64,000 nucleotides of DNA, taken from assembly GCF_001269905.1 (NCBI RefSeq), contig NZ_LHVK01000009.1, positions 62,001 to 126,000 of the forward strand. Reading direction: 5' to 3'. Position numbers and translations under genes: made by a program. Below are positions 38,130 to 47,854 of this stretch, in pieces (positions within the stretch are counted from its first letter, which is position 1; each line of letters starts with the position of its first letter). This DNA comes from Pseudomonas corrugata (GTDB lineage: Bacteria > Pseudomonadota > Gammaproteobacteria > Pseudomonadales > Pseudomonadaceae). The notes beneath the pieces were generated by a model, which saw nothing but the letters and a program-made list of their open reading frames with translations, searched no databases and had not been told where the DNA came from.

Positions 38130-38925
38130 TCTGAGCTGATCCTGAGTCGGACTCATACCCCATTCGCCAACTCACGGCCCGGGTCGCCGCCAACAGTCGT
38201 TGGGCCGCCGGGCCATTCTCATCGGCATGGAACAGCGAGGTCGGGCCGACGATGGTCATGACGGCCGTGACCTGGCCGACGGCATTGAAGACCGGCGCGG
38301 ACAAGGCGTCCACCCCCGGCATCAGCAAGCCATGCACATGGTGCAATCCCCGACCGCGGATCTGCTCGCACAGGGTGGCATAGGCACGGTCGTCGGCCAG
38401 TGCGTGATTGCCGCTGCTCGCCACTTCCTGTTCTCGCAGCTCGATGGTCTCGCGCTCCGGCAGATAGGCACTGAACACCAGTCCGGTGGACGAACTGAGC
38501 AACGGCAACACCGAACCCAGTTGCGTCACCACGGTCACGGCGCGCACGGCGGGTTCGATCCGTACCACGGTCGCGCCGTGATTGCCCCACACCGCCAGGA
38601 AACAGGTTTCGTTCAAGTCATCCCGCAGTTCCGCCAGGGGCAGGGCGGCCACTTGCAGCACGTCCATGCCATTCAGCGCCGCCAGGCCCACCCGCAAGGC
38701 TTCGCGCCCCAGGCCGTAGTGGTTGGTGGCGGTGTTCTGTTCGGCGAAACCGCTGGCTATCAAGGCCTGCAGATAGCGATGAACCTTGCTCGCCGGCATC
38801 TGCACGTGTTCGGCCAGGCGCGACAGCGACGTGGAGGGGGAAAGTTCGGCCAGGGCTTTGAGGATGTCGGTGCCGACTTCGGCCGAGCGGACTTTCTGCT
38901 TGCTGTTATTGAGCGGGGTTTCCAT
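38119..38925 (-). CDS. hmgR: IclR family regulator of homogentisate catabolism (HmgR)
   Basis: 268 residues. IclR N-terminal winged helix at about 14-75 ([37 protein letters not shown]) and C-terminal effector-binding domain ([28 protein letters not shown]). It is divergent from hmgA with a palindromic operator between them, the arrangement of P. putida HmgR, a repressor relieved by homogentisate. The 3' end overlaps that of the LuxR gene by 11 bases. Confidence 0.9.
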   Translation of the reverse strand: METPLNNSKQKVRSAEVGTDILKALAELSPSTSLSRLAEHVQMPASKVHRYLQALIASGFAEQNTATNHYGLGREALRVGLAALNGMDVLQVAALPLAELRDDLNETCFLAVWGNHGATVVRIEPAVRAVTVVTQLGSVLPLLSSSTGLVFSAYLPERETIELREQEVASSGNHALADDRAYATLCEQIRGRGLHHVHGLLMPGVDALSAPVFNAVGQVTAVMTIVGPTSLFHADENGPAAQRLLAATRAVSWRMGYESDSGSAQTNP

Positions 38926-38965
38926 GGAGGCGCTGGATCCGGGAGCGAATGGGCGTCTTTATAGC

Positions 38966-39012
38966 TTGACGGTCGCTGTCGAGCAAATTACGTTATGCGT
39001 AATCGAATTACG
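38966..39012 (+). promoter_or_regulatory. hmgA promoter with HmgR operator
   Basis: The 17-bp palindrome attacg-ttatg-cgtaat lies at 38987-39003, with a third half-site attacg at 39007-39012. A -35-like ttgacg is at 38966-38971, so the palindrome overlaps the expected -10 region, fitting repression by HmgR. P. putida HmgR is described as binding a 17-bp palindrome. Confidence 0.8.
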
Positions 39013-39041
39013 ATAAAAATAACAGATGTTCAGGAGGCTCC

Positions 39042-40346
39042 ATGAACCTCGATTCCACAGCGTCAGGGCTGGCGTACCAATCAGGCTTCGGCAACGAATT
39101 TGCCAGTGAAGCGCTGCCTGGTGCGCTGCCTGCCGGCCAGAACTCTCCGCAGAAGGCGCCATACGGTCTCTACGCCGAGTTGTTTTCCGGTACGGCGTTC
39201 ACCATGACTCGCAGCGAGGCGCGGCGTACCTGGATGTATCGCATCCGGCCATCGGCCAACCATCCGGCATTCATCAAACTGGAGCGCCAGTTGGCTGGCG
39301 GGGCGCTGGGCGAGGTCACACCGAATCGCCTGCGCTGGAATCCCTTGGACATCCCCGCCGAACCCACTGACTTCATCGACGGGCTGGTGCGCATGGCGGC
39401 CAATGCCGGCCAGGACAAGCCCGCCGGCATCAGTATCTTTCACTACCGTGCCAACCGCTCCATGGAGCGGGTGTTCTTCAATGCGGACGGCGAGTGGCTG
39501 ATCGTGCCGCAGTCAGGGCGACTGCGAATCGTCACCGAGCTGGGCCGGCTGGAACTGGTTCCGCTGGAAATCGCCGTGCTGCCTCGCGGCCTGAAGTTTC
39601 GCATCGAGCTGCTCGATCCGCAGGCCCGCGGCTACCTCGCCGAGAACCATGGCGCGCCGCTGCGCCTGCCTGATCTCGGCCCCATCGGCAGCAACGGCCT
39701 GGCCAACCCGCGGGACTTCCTGACACCAGTCGCGCATTACGAGAACCTTCCACAACCGACCACGCTGGTGCAGAAATTCCTCGGTGAGTTGTGGGCTTGC
39801 GAACTGGATCATTCGCCGTTCGACGTCGTGGCCTGGCACGGCAACAACGTGCCGTACAAATACGACCTGCGCCGCTTCAACACCATCGGCACGGTCAGCT
39901 TCGATCATCCGGACCCTTCGATCTTCACCGTGTTGACCTCGCCTACCAGCGTCCACGGCCTGGCCAATCTCGACTTCGTGATCTTCCCGCCGCGCTGGAT
40001 GGTCGCGGAAAAAACCTTCCGTCCACCGTGGTTCCACCGCAACCTGATGAACGAATTCATGGGCCTGATCCAGGGCGCCTACGATGCCAAGGCCGAGGGT
40101 TTCGTGCCGGGTGGCGCCTCCTTGCACAGCTGCATGAGCGCCCATGGTCCGGATGGCGAAACCTGCACCAAGGCGATCAACGCCGAGCTGACGCCGGTGA
40201 AAATAGATAACACCATGGCCTTCATGTTCGAAACCAGCCAGGTGCTGCGCCCGAGCCGTTTCGCCCTGGATTGCCCGCAACTGCAAACCGACTACGATGC
40301 CTGTTGGGCTTCGCTGCCCGTCACGTTCGACCCGACCCGGAGATAA
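39042..40346 (+). CDS. hmgA: Homogentisate 1,2-dioxygenase
   Basis: 434 residues, the usual size. Iron ligands H332 and E338 in [12 protein letters not shown] and H368 in [10 protein letters not shown] have the same spacing as the human enzyme (H335, E341, H371). The N-terminus has [21 protein letters not shown]. It opens homogentisate to maleylacetoacetate in phenylalanine/tyrosine catabolism. It has a strong ribosome site (aggaggctcc) and is followed by fahA after three bases. Confidence 0.96.
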   Translation: MNLDSTASGLAYQSGFGNEFASEALPGALPAGQNSPQKAPYGLYAELFSGTAFTMTRSEARRTWMYRIRPSANHPAFIKLERQLAGGALGEVTPNRLRWNPLDIPAEPTDFIDGLVRMAANAGQDKPAGISIFHYRANRSMERVFFNADGEWLIVPQSGRLRIVTELGRLELVPLEIAVLPRGLKFRIELLDPQARGYLAENHGAPLRLPDLGPIGSNGLANPRDFLTPVAHYENLPQPTTLVQKFLGELWACELDHSPFDVVAWHGNNVPYKYDLRRFNTIGTVSFDHPDPSIFTVLTSPTSVHGLANLDFVIFPPRWMVAEKTFRPPWFHRNLMNEFMGLIQGAYDAKAEGFVPGGASLHSCMSAHGPDGETCTKAINAELTPVKIDNTMAFMFETSQVLRPSRFALDCPQLQTDYDACWASLPVTFDPTRR

Positions 40347-40349
40347 TCC

Positions 40350-41654
40350 ATGACCCAAGTTTCCCCTGCCCGTAGCTGGGTTGCCTCCGCCAACGGCCAT
40401 GCCGATTTCCCACTGCAGAACCTGCCGCTGGGGATCTTCAGCGTGGGCGGTGGTGCTCCGCGAAGCGGTGTTGCCATTGGCGATCATGTTTTCGATCTGC
40501 AGGCCGCGTTGCAAGCAGGACTGTTCGATGGCGCGGCGCGCGAAGCCGTCGAAGCCATGAGCGGCGGCCAGTTGAACGCATTCTTCGAACTGGGCCGCAA
40601 TGCCCGGGTGGCCTTGCGTGAACGGCTACAGGCCTTGTTGGGCGAAGACAGTGCGCAACGCGAGCTGATTCTGGCCCAAGGGACGAAGATGCTTCCTCTG
40701 GCGACGGATTGCCAGATGCACCTGCCGGCGAAAATCAACGACTACACCGACTTCTACGTCGGCATCGAGCATGCGCAGAATGTCGGCAAACTGTTCCGCC
40801 CCGACAACCCGCTGTTGCCCAACTACAAATACGTTCCCATCGGTTACCACGGTCGCGCCTCGACCATCCGCCCGTCCGGCACCGATGTACGTCGCCCCAA
40901 GGGCCAGACCCTGCCCGCCGGCCAGAGTGAACCGACCTTCGGCCCCTGCTCGCGGCTGGACTACGAGCTGGAGCTGGGGATCTGGATCGGCAAGGGCAAT
41001 GCACTGGGCGAGCCCATCGCCATCGGTGACGCCGCCGAGCACATCGGTGGGTTCTGCCTGCTCAACGATTGGTCGGCTCGGGATATCCAGGCCTGGGAAT
41101 ACCAGCCGCTGGGGCCTTTTCTGTCAAAGAGCTTTCTGACCAGTATTTCGCCGTGGGTCGTGACGGCTGAAGCCCTGGAGCCGTTCCGCTGCCCTCAACC
41201 GGCGCGGCCGGAAGGCGATCCGCAACCCCTGCCGTATCTGCTGGACAAGCGCGACCAGGACGGCGGCGCCTTTGATATCGAGCTGGAGGTCCTGCTGCTG
41301 ACCGAAACCATGCGTGAGCAGAATCTGCCGGCCCATCGCCTGACGTTGAGCAACACCCGCTACATGTATTGGACCGTGGCGCAGATGGTCGCGCACCATA
41401 GCGTCAATGGCTGCCAGTTGCAGGCCGGCGACCTGTTCGGCTCGGGCACCTTGTCGGGTCCGGAGAGCGGTCAGTTCGGCAGCTTGCTGGAGATCACCGA
41501 GGGCGGCAAGAAACCGATCGAGCTGGCGTCTGGTGAAGTGCGCAAATTCCTCGAGGATGGCGACGAAATCATCCTGCGAGCCCGTTGCAGCCGTGAGGGC
41601 GTCGCTTCCATCGGTTTCGGCGAATGCCGGGGCAAGATCCTGTCGGCGCGTTGA
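40350..41654 (+). CDS. fahA: Fumarylacetoacetase
   Basis: 434 residues. The catalytic region has the metal-binding DYTDFYVGIEHAQNVGKLFRP and GYHGRASTIRPSG, then DYELELGIWIGKGN and NDWSARDIQAWEYQPLGPF, all diagnostic. It hydrolyses fumarylacetoacetate to fumarate and acetoacetate, the last step of the pathway. In P. putida this gene is called hmgB. It starts three bases after hmgA and is followed by maiA after ten bases. Confidence 0.95.
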   Translation: MTQVSPARSWVASANGHADFPLQNLPLGIFSVGGGAPRSGVAIGDHVFDLQAALQAGLFDGAAREAVEAMSGGQLNAFFELGRNARVALRERLQALLGEDSAQRELILAQGTKMLPLATDCQMHLPAKINDYTDFYVGIEHAQNVGKLFRPDNPLLPNYKYVPIGYHGRASTIRPSGTDVRRPKGQTLPAGQSEPTFGPCSRLDYELELGIWIGKGNALGEPIAIGDAAEHIGGFCLLNDWSARDIQAWEYQPLGPFLSKSFLTSISPWVVTAEALEPFRCPQPARPEGDPQPLPYLLDKRDQDGGAFDIELEVLLLTETMREQNLPAHRLTLSNTRYMYWTVAQMVAHHSVNGCQLQAGDLFGSGTLSGPESGQFGSLLEITEGGKKPIELASGEVRKFLEDGDEIILRARCSREGVASIGFGECRGKILSAR

Positions 41655-41664
41655 GGGGCAGGGC

Positions 41665-42306
41665 ATGGAACTCTATACCTATTACCGCTCCACCTCGTCT
41701 TATCGGGTGCGCATCGCTCTGGCACTCAAAGGCCTGGATTACCGTGCCGTGCCGGTCAACCTGATCGCACCGCCGGGAGGCGAACATCGCCAGCCGGCCT
41801 ATCTCGCGATCAATCCGCAGGGGCGGGTACCGGCGCTGCGTACCGACGAGGGGGCGCTGCTGGTGCAATCGCCGGCCATCATCGAATACCTGGAGGAGCG
41901 TTATCCACAGGTGCCGCTGCTCAACCCGGACCTGGCGGTTCGTGCCCATGAACGCGGCGTCGCTGCCCTGATCGGTTGTGATATCCACCCGCTGCACAAC
42001 GTCAGCGTGCTCAACAAGCTGCGGCAGTGGGGGCATGATGAAACGCAGGTGGCGGAGTGGATCGGACACTGGATCAGCCAGGGGCTGACGGCGGTGGAGC
42101 AGTTGATCGGCGACGAGGGCTACTGTTTCGGCCTTGCGCCAGGATTGGCGGATGTCTACTTGGTCCCGCAGTTGTACGCGGCTGAGCGTTTCAACGTTTC
42201 CTTGCAAGGTTATCCACGGATCCGTCGCGTTGCGGCGCTGGCGGCTGCACATGCCGCGTTCCAGAAAGCGCATCCGGCTCATCAGGTGGACACGCCTGCC
42301 AGCTGA
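41665..42306 (+). CDS. maiA: Maleylacetoacetate isomerase (zeta-class GST)
   Basis: 213 residues from ATG 41665. The glutathione-binding signature YYRSTSSYRVRIAL (6-19) holds the SSXXXR-type motif of zeta GSTs; the thioredoxin-like domain continues with NPQGRVPAL and QSPAIIEYLEE, and the helical domain ends in HPAHQVDTP. It isomerises maleylacetoacetate to fumarylacetoacetate with glutathione. Third gene of the hmg operon (hmgC in P. putida). A REP pair follows. Confidence 0.94.
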   Translation: MELYTYYRSTSSYRVRIALALKGLDYRAVPVNLIAPPGGEHRQPAYLAINPQGRVPALRTDEGALLVQSPAIIEYLEERYPQVPLLNPDLAVRAHERGVAALIGCDIHPLHNVSVLNKLRQWGHDETQVAEWIGHWISQGLTAVEQLIGDEGYCFGLAPGLADVYLVPQLYAAERFNVSLQGYPRIRRVAALAAAHAAFQKAHPAHQVDTPAS

Positions 42307-42330
42307 CATCAAGGGTGGCTGATCTGGCGC

Positions 42331-42403
42331 CATCGCGAGCAGGCTCGCTCCCACATGGTTCGCGTTACACCGTCCCGTGTGGGAGCGAGCCTGCTCGCGA
42401 AGG
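42331..42403. repeat. REP pair (inverted)
   Basis: catcgcgagcaggctcgctcccaca and gtgtgggagcgagcctgctcgcgaa face each other about 22 bp apart, between maiA and the convergent SirB1 gene. Confidence 0.85.
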
Positions 42404-42443
42404 CGGCCTGACAGTCAGCAAGAATGTCAGCCTGCCCTGCAGA

Positions 42444-43247
42444 TCAATGCACAATCGAATTCGGCGGCAGATGCCCCAGCCGCTCCGTCAGCCGGATCCG
42501 CTGGATCGGGTCGTCACTGAGCATCAGCGCGTGTTCCAGGTCGAAGCGTTCGGCGTTGGGACAGTCGAGACGCTGGTACAGGCTGGCGCGGGCCAGGTAA
42601 TCGGCGGCGCTGGCGTTGCCCAGTTCCAGGACCCGTTCGGCATCGATCAGTGCGTCGATGTACTCGTCGTTCGTCAGATGCAACTGGCGAAGATTGCGTG
42701 ACAGGCGCTGGAGCATCTGCAGCGGCTCGGCGCTGGCCAAATGCTCAGCCTTGAGCGGCATGTTCGAGCCATATTGACGCTGCAGCAGTTCCCGGCAGTC
42801 GTTGGGGTACAGCCGACGGCCACCACATGGGTCGAGCAGGTGATCGGCACCGGGCACTCGAAGCAGGAAGTGACCGGGGAAATTGACCCCGACCATCGGT
42901 ATCTCCAGGCCTCGGGCCAACTCCAGGGCAATCAGGGCGAGGGCCAATGGTTGGCCGCGCTTTCTGGCCAATACCTTGTCGAGCAATGCGACGCGCGGGC
43001 GCAGGGGGGTGAAATCGTCCTGGGCATACCCCAGGTCATTCAGGCAGCGCAACAAGGGCTGGCCCAGCTCCGCGACGGGCAGCAAGGGCAGGTCATGGCT
43101 GACCTGCTGCTGCAGATCCCTGAAATCCCTCAGCAAGGCCGGTACGTCGACGTCGTGATCATGCTCGGCAGCGATCCACAGCGCCGCTTCGAACAGCGCC
43201 GCAGGCGAACGGTACAGACATTCAAAAAAGGCTTGGCGCGGTTTCAT
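42444..43247 (-). CDS. SirB1 family protein (transglutaminase-like)
   Basis: 267 residues from ATG 43247; a GTG codon precedes it and ggag lies upstream. The SirB1 domain is seen in LLDKVLARKRGQPLALALIALELARGLEIPMVGVNFPGHFLLR, and a TPR-like tail follows (LTNDEYIDALIDAERVLELG; ADYLARASLYQRLDCPNAERFDLEHALML). The family adopts a transglutaminase-like fold, but the catalytic cysteine is often absent and the function is unclear. The P. aeruginosa counterpart lies beside ldh, as here. Confidence 0.86.
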   Translation of the reverse strand: MKPRQAFFECLYRSPAALFEAALWIAAEHDHDVDVPALLRDFRDLQQQVSHDLPLLPVAELGQPLLRCLNDLGYAQDDFTPLRPRVALLDKVLARKRGQPLALALIALELARGLEIPMVGVNFPGHFLLRVPGADHLLDPCGGRRLYPNDCRELLQRQYGSNMPLKAEHLASAEPLQMLQRLSRNLRQLHLTNDEYIDALIDAERVLELGNASAADYLARASLYQRLDCPNAERFDLEHALMLSDDPIQRIRLTERLGHLPPNSIVH

Positions 43248-43431
43248 CACACTCTCCGGACATTGCCTCGTTTTAGCTCTGCCACGGGCTTTCGTCCAGT
43301 CTCAGAGAGATGCGGTAACGGTTATGCCCGAAAAGATGACAGTTGAGGCAGCTTATTCCGGCGTGCTCCAGCAAATTTCAGCGACACGCCTATACTGGCG
43401 AAACAAACAGAAGTGATTCGGGAGCCTGTCG

Positions 43432-44451
43432 ATGTTTGCGCTCATGCAAAGCTCCCGCCTTGAATCGCTGCACTTGAGCGTAGACCCGACAACCGGGTTG
43501 AAGGCGGTCATTGCCATTCATAGCAGCCGCCCAGGGCCAGCCTTGGGGGGATGTCGTTATCTGTCCTACCCCGACGATGAAAGTGCCGTGGTCGATGCGG
43601 TGCGCCTGGCCCAGGGCATGAGCTACAAGGCTGCGCTGGCCGGTCTGCCGGTAGGCGGTGGGGTGGCGGTGATCATGCGTCCGGCCCATGTCGAAAGCCG
43701 GGCCGCGTTGTTCGAAGCCTTTGGTCGCTGCATCGAGCAACTGGATGGCCGGTACATCACCGCCATCGACAGCGGTACCTCGGTGGCCGACATGGATTGC
43801 ATCGCCCAACAGACCCGTCATGTCACCAGTACCACCGCTTCGGGCGACCCGGCCCCCCACGCTGCGATGGGGGTATTCGCCGGCATTCGTGCCACGGCCA
43901 TGGCCCGGCTGGGTAGCGACAATCTTGAAAGCTTGCGCGTGGCGATCCAGGGCTTGGGCAATGTCGGGTATGCCCTGGCCGAACAGCTGCACGCGGCCGG
44001 TGCAGAACTGCTGGTCAGCGACATCGATCCCGGCAAGGTGCAACTGGCAATGGAGCAACTGGGCGCCCATCCCATTGCCAACGATGCGCTGCTCAGCACC
44101 CCTTGTGACATTCTTGCCCCTTGCGGCCTGGGCGGTGTGCTCAACAGCCACAGCGTGGCGCAACTGCGTTGCTCGGCCGTGGCCGGCTCGGCCCATAACC
44201 AGTTGAGCAGCCTGCTAGTGGCCGACCAATTGGAAAAGCGCGGGATTCTCTATGCGCCGGACTATGTGATCAACTCCGGTGGGCTGATCTACGTCGCCCT
44301 CAAACATCGCGGTGAAGAGCTGTCGACCATCACGGCCCACCTGTCGAAAATCGCTGCTCGGCTCACGGAGGTCTTCGCCCATGCCCAGGCGGAGAAACGT
44401 TCGCCGGCCCGGGTGGCGGATGAGCTGGCAGAGCGTTTGCTGTATCGATAA
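43432..44451 (+). CDS. Leucine dehydrogenase family protein with altered active site
   Basis: 339 residues, Glu/Leu/Phe/Val dehydrogenase family, with NAD-binding GLGNVGYALAE and CDILAPCGLGGVL. In the active enzymes two lysines work together, K68 and K80 of the Bacillus enzyme. Here the first is kept as K66 in QGMSYKAALAG, but the second position is V78 (GGGVAV) instead of the expected GGGKAV; the codon is GTG. The rest of the protein is intact. It may be inactive as a dehydrogenase or changed in function. Neighbour sirB1 matches P. aeruginosa ldh context. Confidence 0.9.
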   Translation: MFALMQSSRLESLHLSVDPTTGLKAVIAIHSSRPGPALGGCRYLSYPDDESAVVDAVRLAQGMSYKAALAGLPVGGGVAVIMRPAHVESRAALFEAFGRCIEQLDGRYITAIDSGTSVADMDCIAQQTRHVTSTTASGDPAPHAAMGVFAGIRATAMARLGSDNLESLRVAIQGLGNVGYALAEQLHAAGAELLVSDIDPGKVQLAMEQLGAHPIANDALLSTPCDILAPCGLGGVLNSHSVAQLRCSAVAGSAHNQLSSLLVADQLEKRGILYAPDYVINSGGLIYVALKHRGEELSTITAHLSKIAARLTEVFAHAQAEKRSPARVADELAERLLYR

Positions 44452-44485
44452 AAGCGGCTCGCAGCACAATCGCGAGCCGTCATGA

Positions 44486-45685
44486 TCAGTTGCCCGCGGC
44501 GATGACGGCGGTTTTGCTTTGCCGGGTATAGGCCAGCACGAAATGCGCCACGAGGCCGAAGATCAGGCCCCAGAATGCGGCGGCCAGCCCCAGGAAACTC
44601 ATGCCCGACGCGGTCACCAGAAAGGTGATCAGCGCTGCTTCCCGCTGTTTCTCATCCGCCATGGCACCGGTCAACCCGGCGCTGATTGCGCCGAACAGGG
44701 CGAGACCGGCGAGGGAGGCGATCAGCTCTTTCGGCAGGGCGGAAAACACTGAGGCCAGCGTCGCGCCGAAGGTGCCCATCAGGATATAGAACACCCCGCA
44801 GGCGATGCCGGCGATATAGCGTTTGTCACGGTCCTCATGGGCTTCGCGACCGGTGCAGATCGCCGCAGTAATGGCCGCCAGGTTCAAACCGTGGGAGCCG
44901 AAGGGCGCCATCAGGGCCGAGCCAATCGCGGTGACCGAAATGATCGAGCGCGCCGGTGTGTTGTAGCCCGAGGTGCGTAAGACCGCCATGCCCGGTACGT
45001 ACTGGCCGGTCAACGTCACCAGCGCCAATGGCAGGCCAATGTTGATGATTGCATGCCAGCTCCATTCAGGGGCGATAAAGACCGGATGGGCCACCGCGAT
45101 GGTGATCGAACCACTGTTGAGTTCTCCGAACGCGGCGGCCATCGCGCAGCCGACCACCAGCACTGACAGAATCGCGTAGCGCGGCGAAAAGCGCTTGCAG
45201 ATCAGGTAAGCCGCAATCATCGACAACACCAGCGCCGGCTGCAGCTTGATCGAAGTGAACAACTCTGCGCCGAAGCGGAACAGGATGCCGGCGAGCATGG
45301 CGGCGGCGATGGCTTTGGGCAGGCGGCTCATCAGCTTGTCGAACGCGCCGGACAACCCCACTACGGCAATGATCAGCGACGCCACCACATAGGCGCCGAT
45401 GGCTTGGGGCAGGGTAACGGTCGGCAGCATCGACACCAGTAACGCCGCGCCCGGTGTCGACCACGCCGTGATCACTGGAATACGCAGGCGCCAGCTCAGG
45501 ACCAGGCCGGTGATCCCGCTGCCGATGGAAATGGCCCAGATCCACGAGGAGACCACGTCGTTGTCCAAGTGTGCCTCCTTGGCTGCCTGGAACACGATGA
45601 TGAGGGGGCCGGCATAGGAAATGATCACGGCGATAAAGCCCGCGATGATCGCTGACAGGGATAGATCCTTTCTGATTGTGGCCAT
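44486..45685 (-). CDS. benE: BenE family transporter
   Basis: 399 residues with about 11-12 hydrophobic segments and the BenE N-terminus LSLSAIIAGFIAVIISYAGPLIIVFQAA; APFGSHGLNLAAITAAICTGREAHED is another conserved block. The family is named for proton-coupled benzoate uptake. No ben catabolic genes are beside it; instead a divergent MocR-type regulator is, with a perfect inverted operator pair in the intergenic region. The substrate may therefore not be benzoate. Confidence 0.85.
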   Translation of the reverse strand: MATIRKDLSLSAIIAGFIAVIISYAGPLIIVFQAAKEAHLDNDVVSSWIWAISIGSGITGLVLSWRLRIPVITAWSTPGAALLVSMLPTVTLPQAIGAYVVASLIIAVVGLSGAFDKLMSRLPKAIAAAMLAGILFRFGAELFTSIKLQPALVLSMIAAYLICKRFSPRYAILSVLVVGCAMAAAFGELNSGSITIAVAHPVFIAPEWSWHAIINIGLPLALVTLTGQYVPGMAVLRTSGYNTPARSIISVTAIGSALMAPFGSHGLNLAAITAAICTGREAHEDRDKRYIAGIACGVFYILMGTFGATLASVFSALPKELIASLAGLALFGAISAGLTGAMADEKQREAALITFLVTASGMSFLGLAAAFWGLIFGLVAHFVLAYTRQSKTAVIAAGN

Positions 45686-45731
45686 AGTGTCTCGACTTGG
45701 CGCGGCAGGAGCGCGCAGTGATCAGGGAGGG

Positions 45732-45919
45732 TTGAGTCGATTGATTCGATTTTGAAGAGTGTATTTGAATGAATTGAATTGATTCAATGGTGGGGCGGCA
45801 GGTTTTGTAATGGTTAGCTTTAATACTTAGTTAACTGTATGAATTTATTGGCTATTTATTTTTACTTGGTGGATGAAAGGATAGCGGTCAGCGGTTAATT
45901 ATCGAATCAATCGACTCAA
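45732..45919. promoter_or_regulatory. Divergent benE/mocR control region with 19-bp inverted operator pair
   Basis: ttgagtcgattgattcgat at 45732-45750 recurs as its exact reverse complement at 45901-45919, 150 bp apart. A partial related site (attgaattgattcaat) lies at about 45773-45788. The region is A+T-rich, unlike its surroundings, and holds both promoters. Each copy is close to one of the two divergent genes (46 bp from the benE start, 87 bp from the regulator start). Confidence 0.8.
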
Positions 45920-46006
45920 TTTGTCGATTGCGCCGGTGATCAATAGCCTCTCCTCGATGTGATATGCTCTCAAATTCATCATTTCTACGATGGGCAGTGA
46001 GCGTTC

Positions 46007-47395
46007 ATGTGGGTTCCCCAGCTAAGTGAGTCCAACCAGCCGATGTACCTGTCGATTGCCGATGCCTTGGCGCGCGACATCAGCAACGGTGTGCTGAGCG
46101 AGGGCGATCGCTTACCGACCCTGCGGGAATTGGCCAATGCCTTGGATGTCACGCCGGGCACGATCAGCAGGGCCTATGGCGAAGCCCATCGACGTCGGTT
46201 GGTGCAGGGTGAGGTGGGGCGTGGCACTTATGTGCTCAGCCAGCAGCAGTTGGACCTGCCGGCAGCCCACAGCGCCGCGCCGTTGAATTTAGGGCAACCC
46301 GAATTGCTCGATCTCTCGATCATCAAGCCCTCCAGCGAAACCCTGGAGTACTGGCTGCGCGGCGCGCTGGTGGGCATGGCGAAAAGCACCGATTTTGCCG
46401 GCGCCCTGGATTACGCCCCTGACGGCGGTCACCCGGCTCATCGTGAGGCAGGCGCACAGTGGTTGCGCCCTTCATTGCCGGATGCTCAATGGCAGCAAGT
46501 GGTAATCACTGCCGGGGCCCAGCATGGCTTGATGGTGGCGATGAGCGCCCTGACCAACGCCGGCGACCTGGTGCTCTGCGAGGCGCTTTGCTACCCCGGC
46601 ATCATTTCCCTGGCCCATGGTCTTGAGCGTCGCCTGCGCGGTGTACCGATGGATGACGAAGGCATCATCCCCGAAGCGTTGCGTGAGCTGTGTTTACGCG
46701 AGAAACCGGCGATGCTGGTTTGCGTGGCGACCTGCCAGAATCCGACGGCGGCGATCATGTCGCAAAAGCGTCGGGCCCAGATTGCCGCACTGGCCGAGGA
46801 GTTCGATTTCATCATCCTGGATGATGACATCTATGGTTTCCTCGCCACCGATCCATCGATCAAACCGCTGTCGGCCTTTGCGCCGGATCGGTCGGTGTAC
46901 CTGACCAGCCTGTCGAAGTCGGTCATGCCGGCGCTTCGGATCGGTTATCTCTACAGCCCGCCGAAACTGTTGTCCCGGCTGACCTCGATGGTGCGCAGCA
47001 GTGTCTGGATGCCGTCACCGTTGACCGCGCAACTGGCGAGCAATGTGATCACCGAAGGCCTGGACAAGAAACTGATCCGCATCCAGCGCAACGAAGCCGC
47101 CGGGCGGCAAGCGATTGCCCGGGAAATCCTTGCCAGCTTCGAGCTCAAGAGCCAGCCCTATGCGTACCATGTCTGGTTGACGCTTCCCGAACCATGGACC
47201 GGCGACGAATTCACCATGCTTGCCCGGGCCAACGGCGTACTGGTGCTGGGTGGCTCGCAGTTCCAGGCTGAACGCTCCGGGACCAGCCGAAGTGTAAGGG
47301 TGGTGCTGATGTCCCCTACCAGCCAGGACGAACTGCGTTTCGCCCTGACAAAGTTGGCCAGCCTGATCGATTCCGACCCGCGCCGTTACTATTGA
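46007..47395 (+). CDS. MocR-type regulator (GntR HTH fused to fold-I aminotransferase domain)
   Basis: 462 residues. GntR winged helix at about 12-76 (YLSIADALARDISNGVLSEGDRLPTLRELANALDVTPGTISRAY), a linker, then a PLP aminotransferase domain from about 100 with N245-P, D273/Y276 in ILDDDIYGF and the PLP lysine K304 in TSLSKSVMPALRIGY. All PLP contacts seem intact, so it should bind PLP. MocR proteins such as GabR, PdxR and TauR sense an amine or PLP-linked ligand. The divergent benE-like transporter is the likely target. Confidence 0.9.
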   Translation: MWVPQLSESNQPMYLSIADALARDISNGVLSEGDRLPTLRELANALDVTPGTISRAYGEAHRRRLVQGEVGRGTYVLSQQQLDLPAAHSAAPLNLGQPELLDLSIIKPSSETLEYWLRGALVGMAKSTDFAGALDYAPDGGHPAHREAGAQWLRPSLPDAQWQQVVITAGAQHGLMVAMSALTNAGDLVLCEALCYPGIISLAHGLERRLRGVPMDDEGIIPEALRELCLREKPAMLVCVATCQNPTAAIMSQKRRAQIAALAEEFDFIILDDDIYGFLATDPSIKPLSAFAPDRSVYLTSLSKSVMPALRIGYLYSPPKLLSRLTSMVRSSVWMPSPLTAQLASNVITEGLDKKLIRIQRNEAAGRQAIAREILASFELKSQPYAYHVWLTLPEPWTGDEFTMLARANGVLVLGGSQFQAERSGTSRSVRVVLMSPTSQDELRFALTKLASLIDSDPRRYY

Positions 47396-47449
47396 GGCGC
47401 CGCAGGCTGGAGTCCATGTTGCGTTGAACAGGTGCCACGCCGCTGAGGC

Positions 47450-47713
47450 TCACTCGCTGTCTTCGGAACCCAGAAGATCCCCAAGGGCGGCCGCGTTGCT
47501 TTTGAATGCGGCTGCAAACGCCGCTCTGTTTTTTGCCATGAAGATGCTCGCATCCTCAGCCTGCTTCTCGTTCAGGCCTTGCACATTCTTCATCAGAACA
47601 GTGGTCAGCACCTCCGCCAGTTCAAGCATCTGGTCATGGGCATCAGCGAGCTTACGGTCCAAAAACGTAGTCTCCAAATCACGTGTACTGCGGTACAGAA
47701 TCTCAACAGCCAT
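47450..47713 (-). CDS. yebG: YebG family SOS-response protein
   Basis: 87 residues from ATG 47713, which gives the family N-terminus MAVEILYRSTRDLETTFLDRK; the frame is open 24 codons further up without similarity. The ADAHDQMLELAEVL and MAKNRAAFAAAFK segments match YebG. The family is a small DNA-damage-inducible protein of unclear function in the LexA regulon. A perfect LexA box is present 142 bp upstream. The P. aeruginosa counterpart near ldh is also LexA-regulated as far as I recall. Confidence 0.88.
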   Translation of the reverse strand: MAVEILYRSTRDLETTFLDRKLADAHDQMLELAEVLTTVLMKNVQGLNEKQAEDASIFMAKNRAAFAAAFKSNAAALGDLLGSEDSE

Positions 47714-47854
47714 GGCTGGCCTCTCGTTTGTTTGCATGTATGCCGCAAGCATGGAAGCCAGGCCGCGGAATCTATAGAAATCCAAGCATCACGGCTTCGG
47801 ATCGCGACGGTCGGTTCCGTCTCACGCGTCTTCAAACCGGTATCGCGCAACTAC

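Noticed and set aside
47605..47850. Minus-strand frame between the LexA box and yebG
   Set aside because: It overlaps yebG in another frame, is rich in W, R and C, and has no convincing ribosome site.
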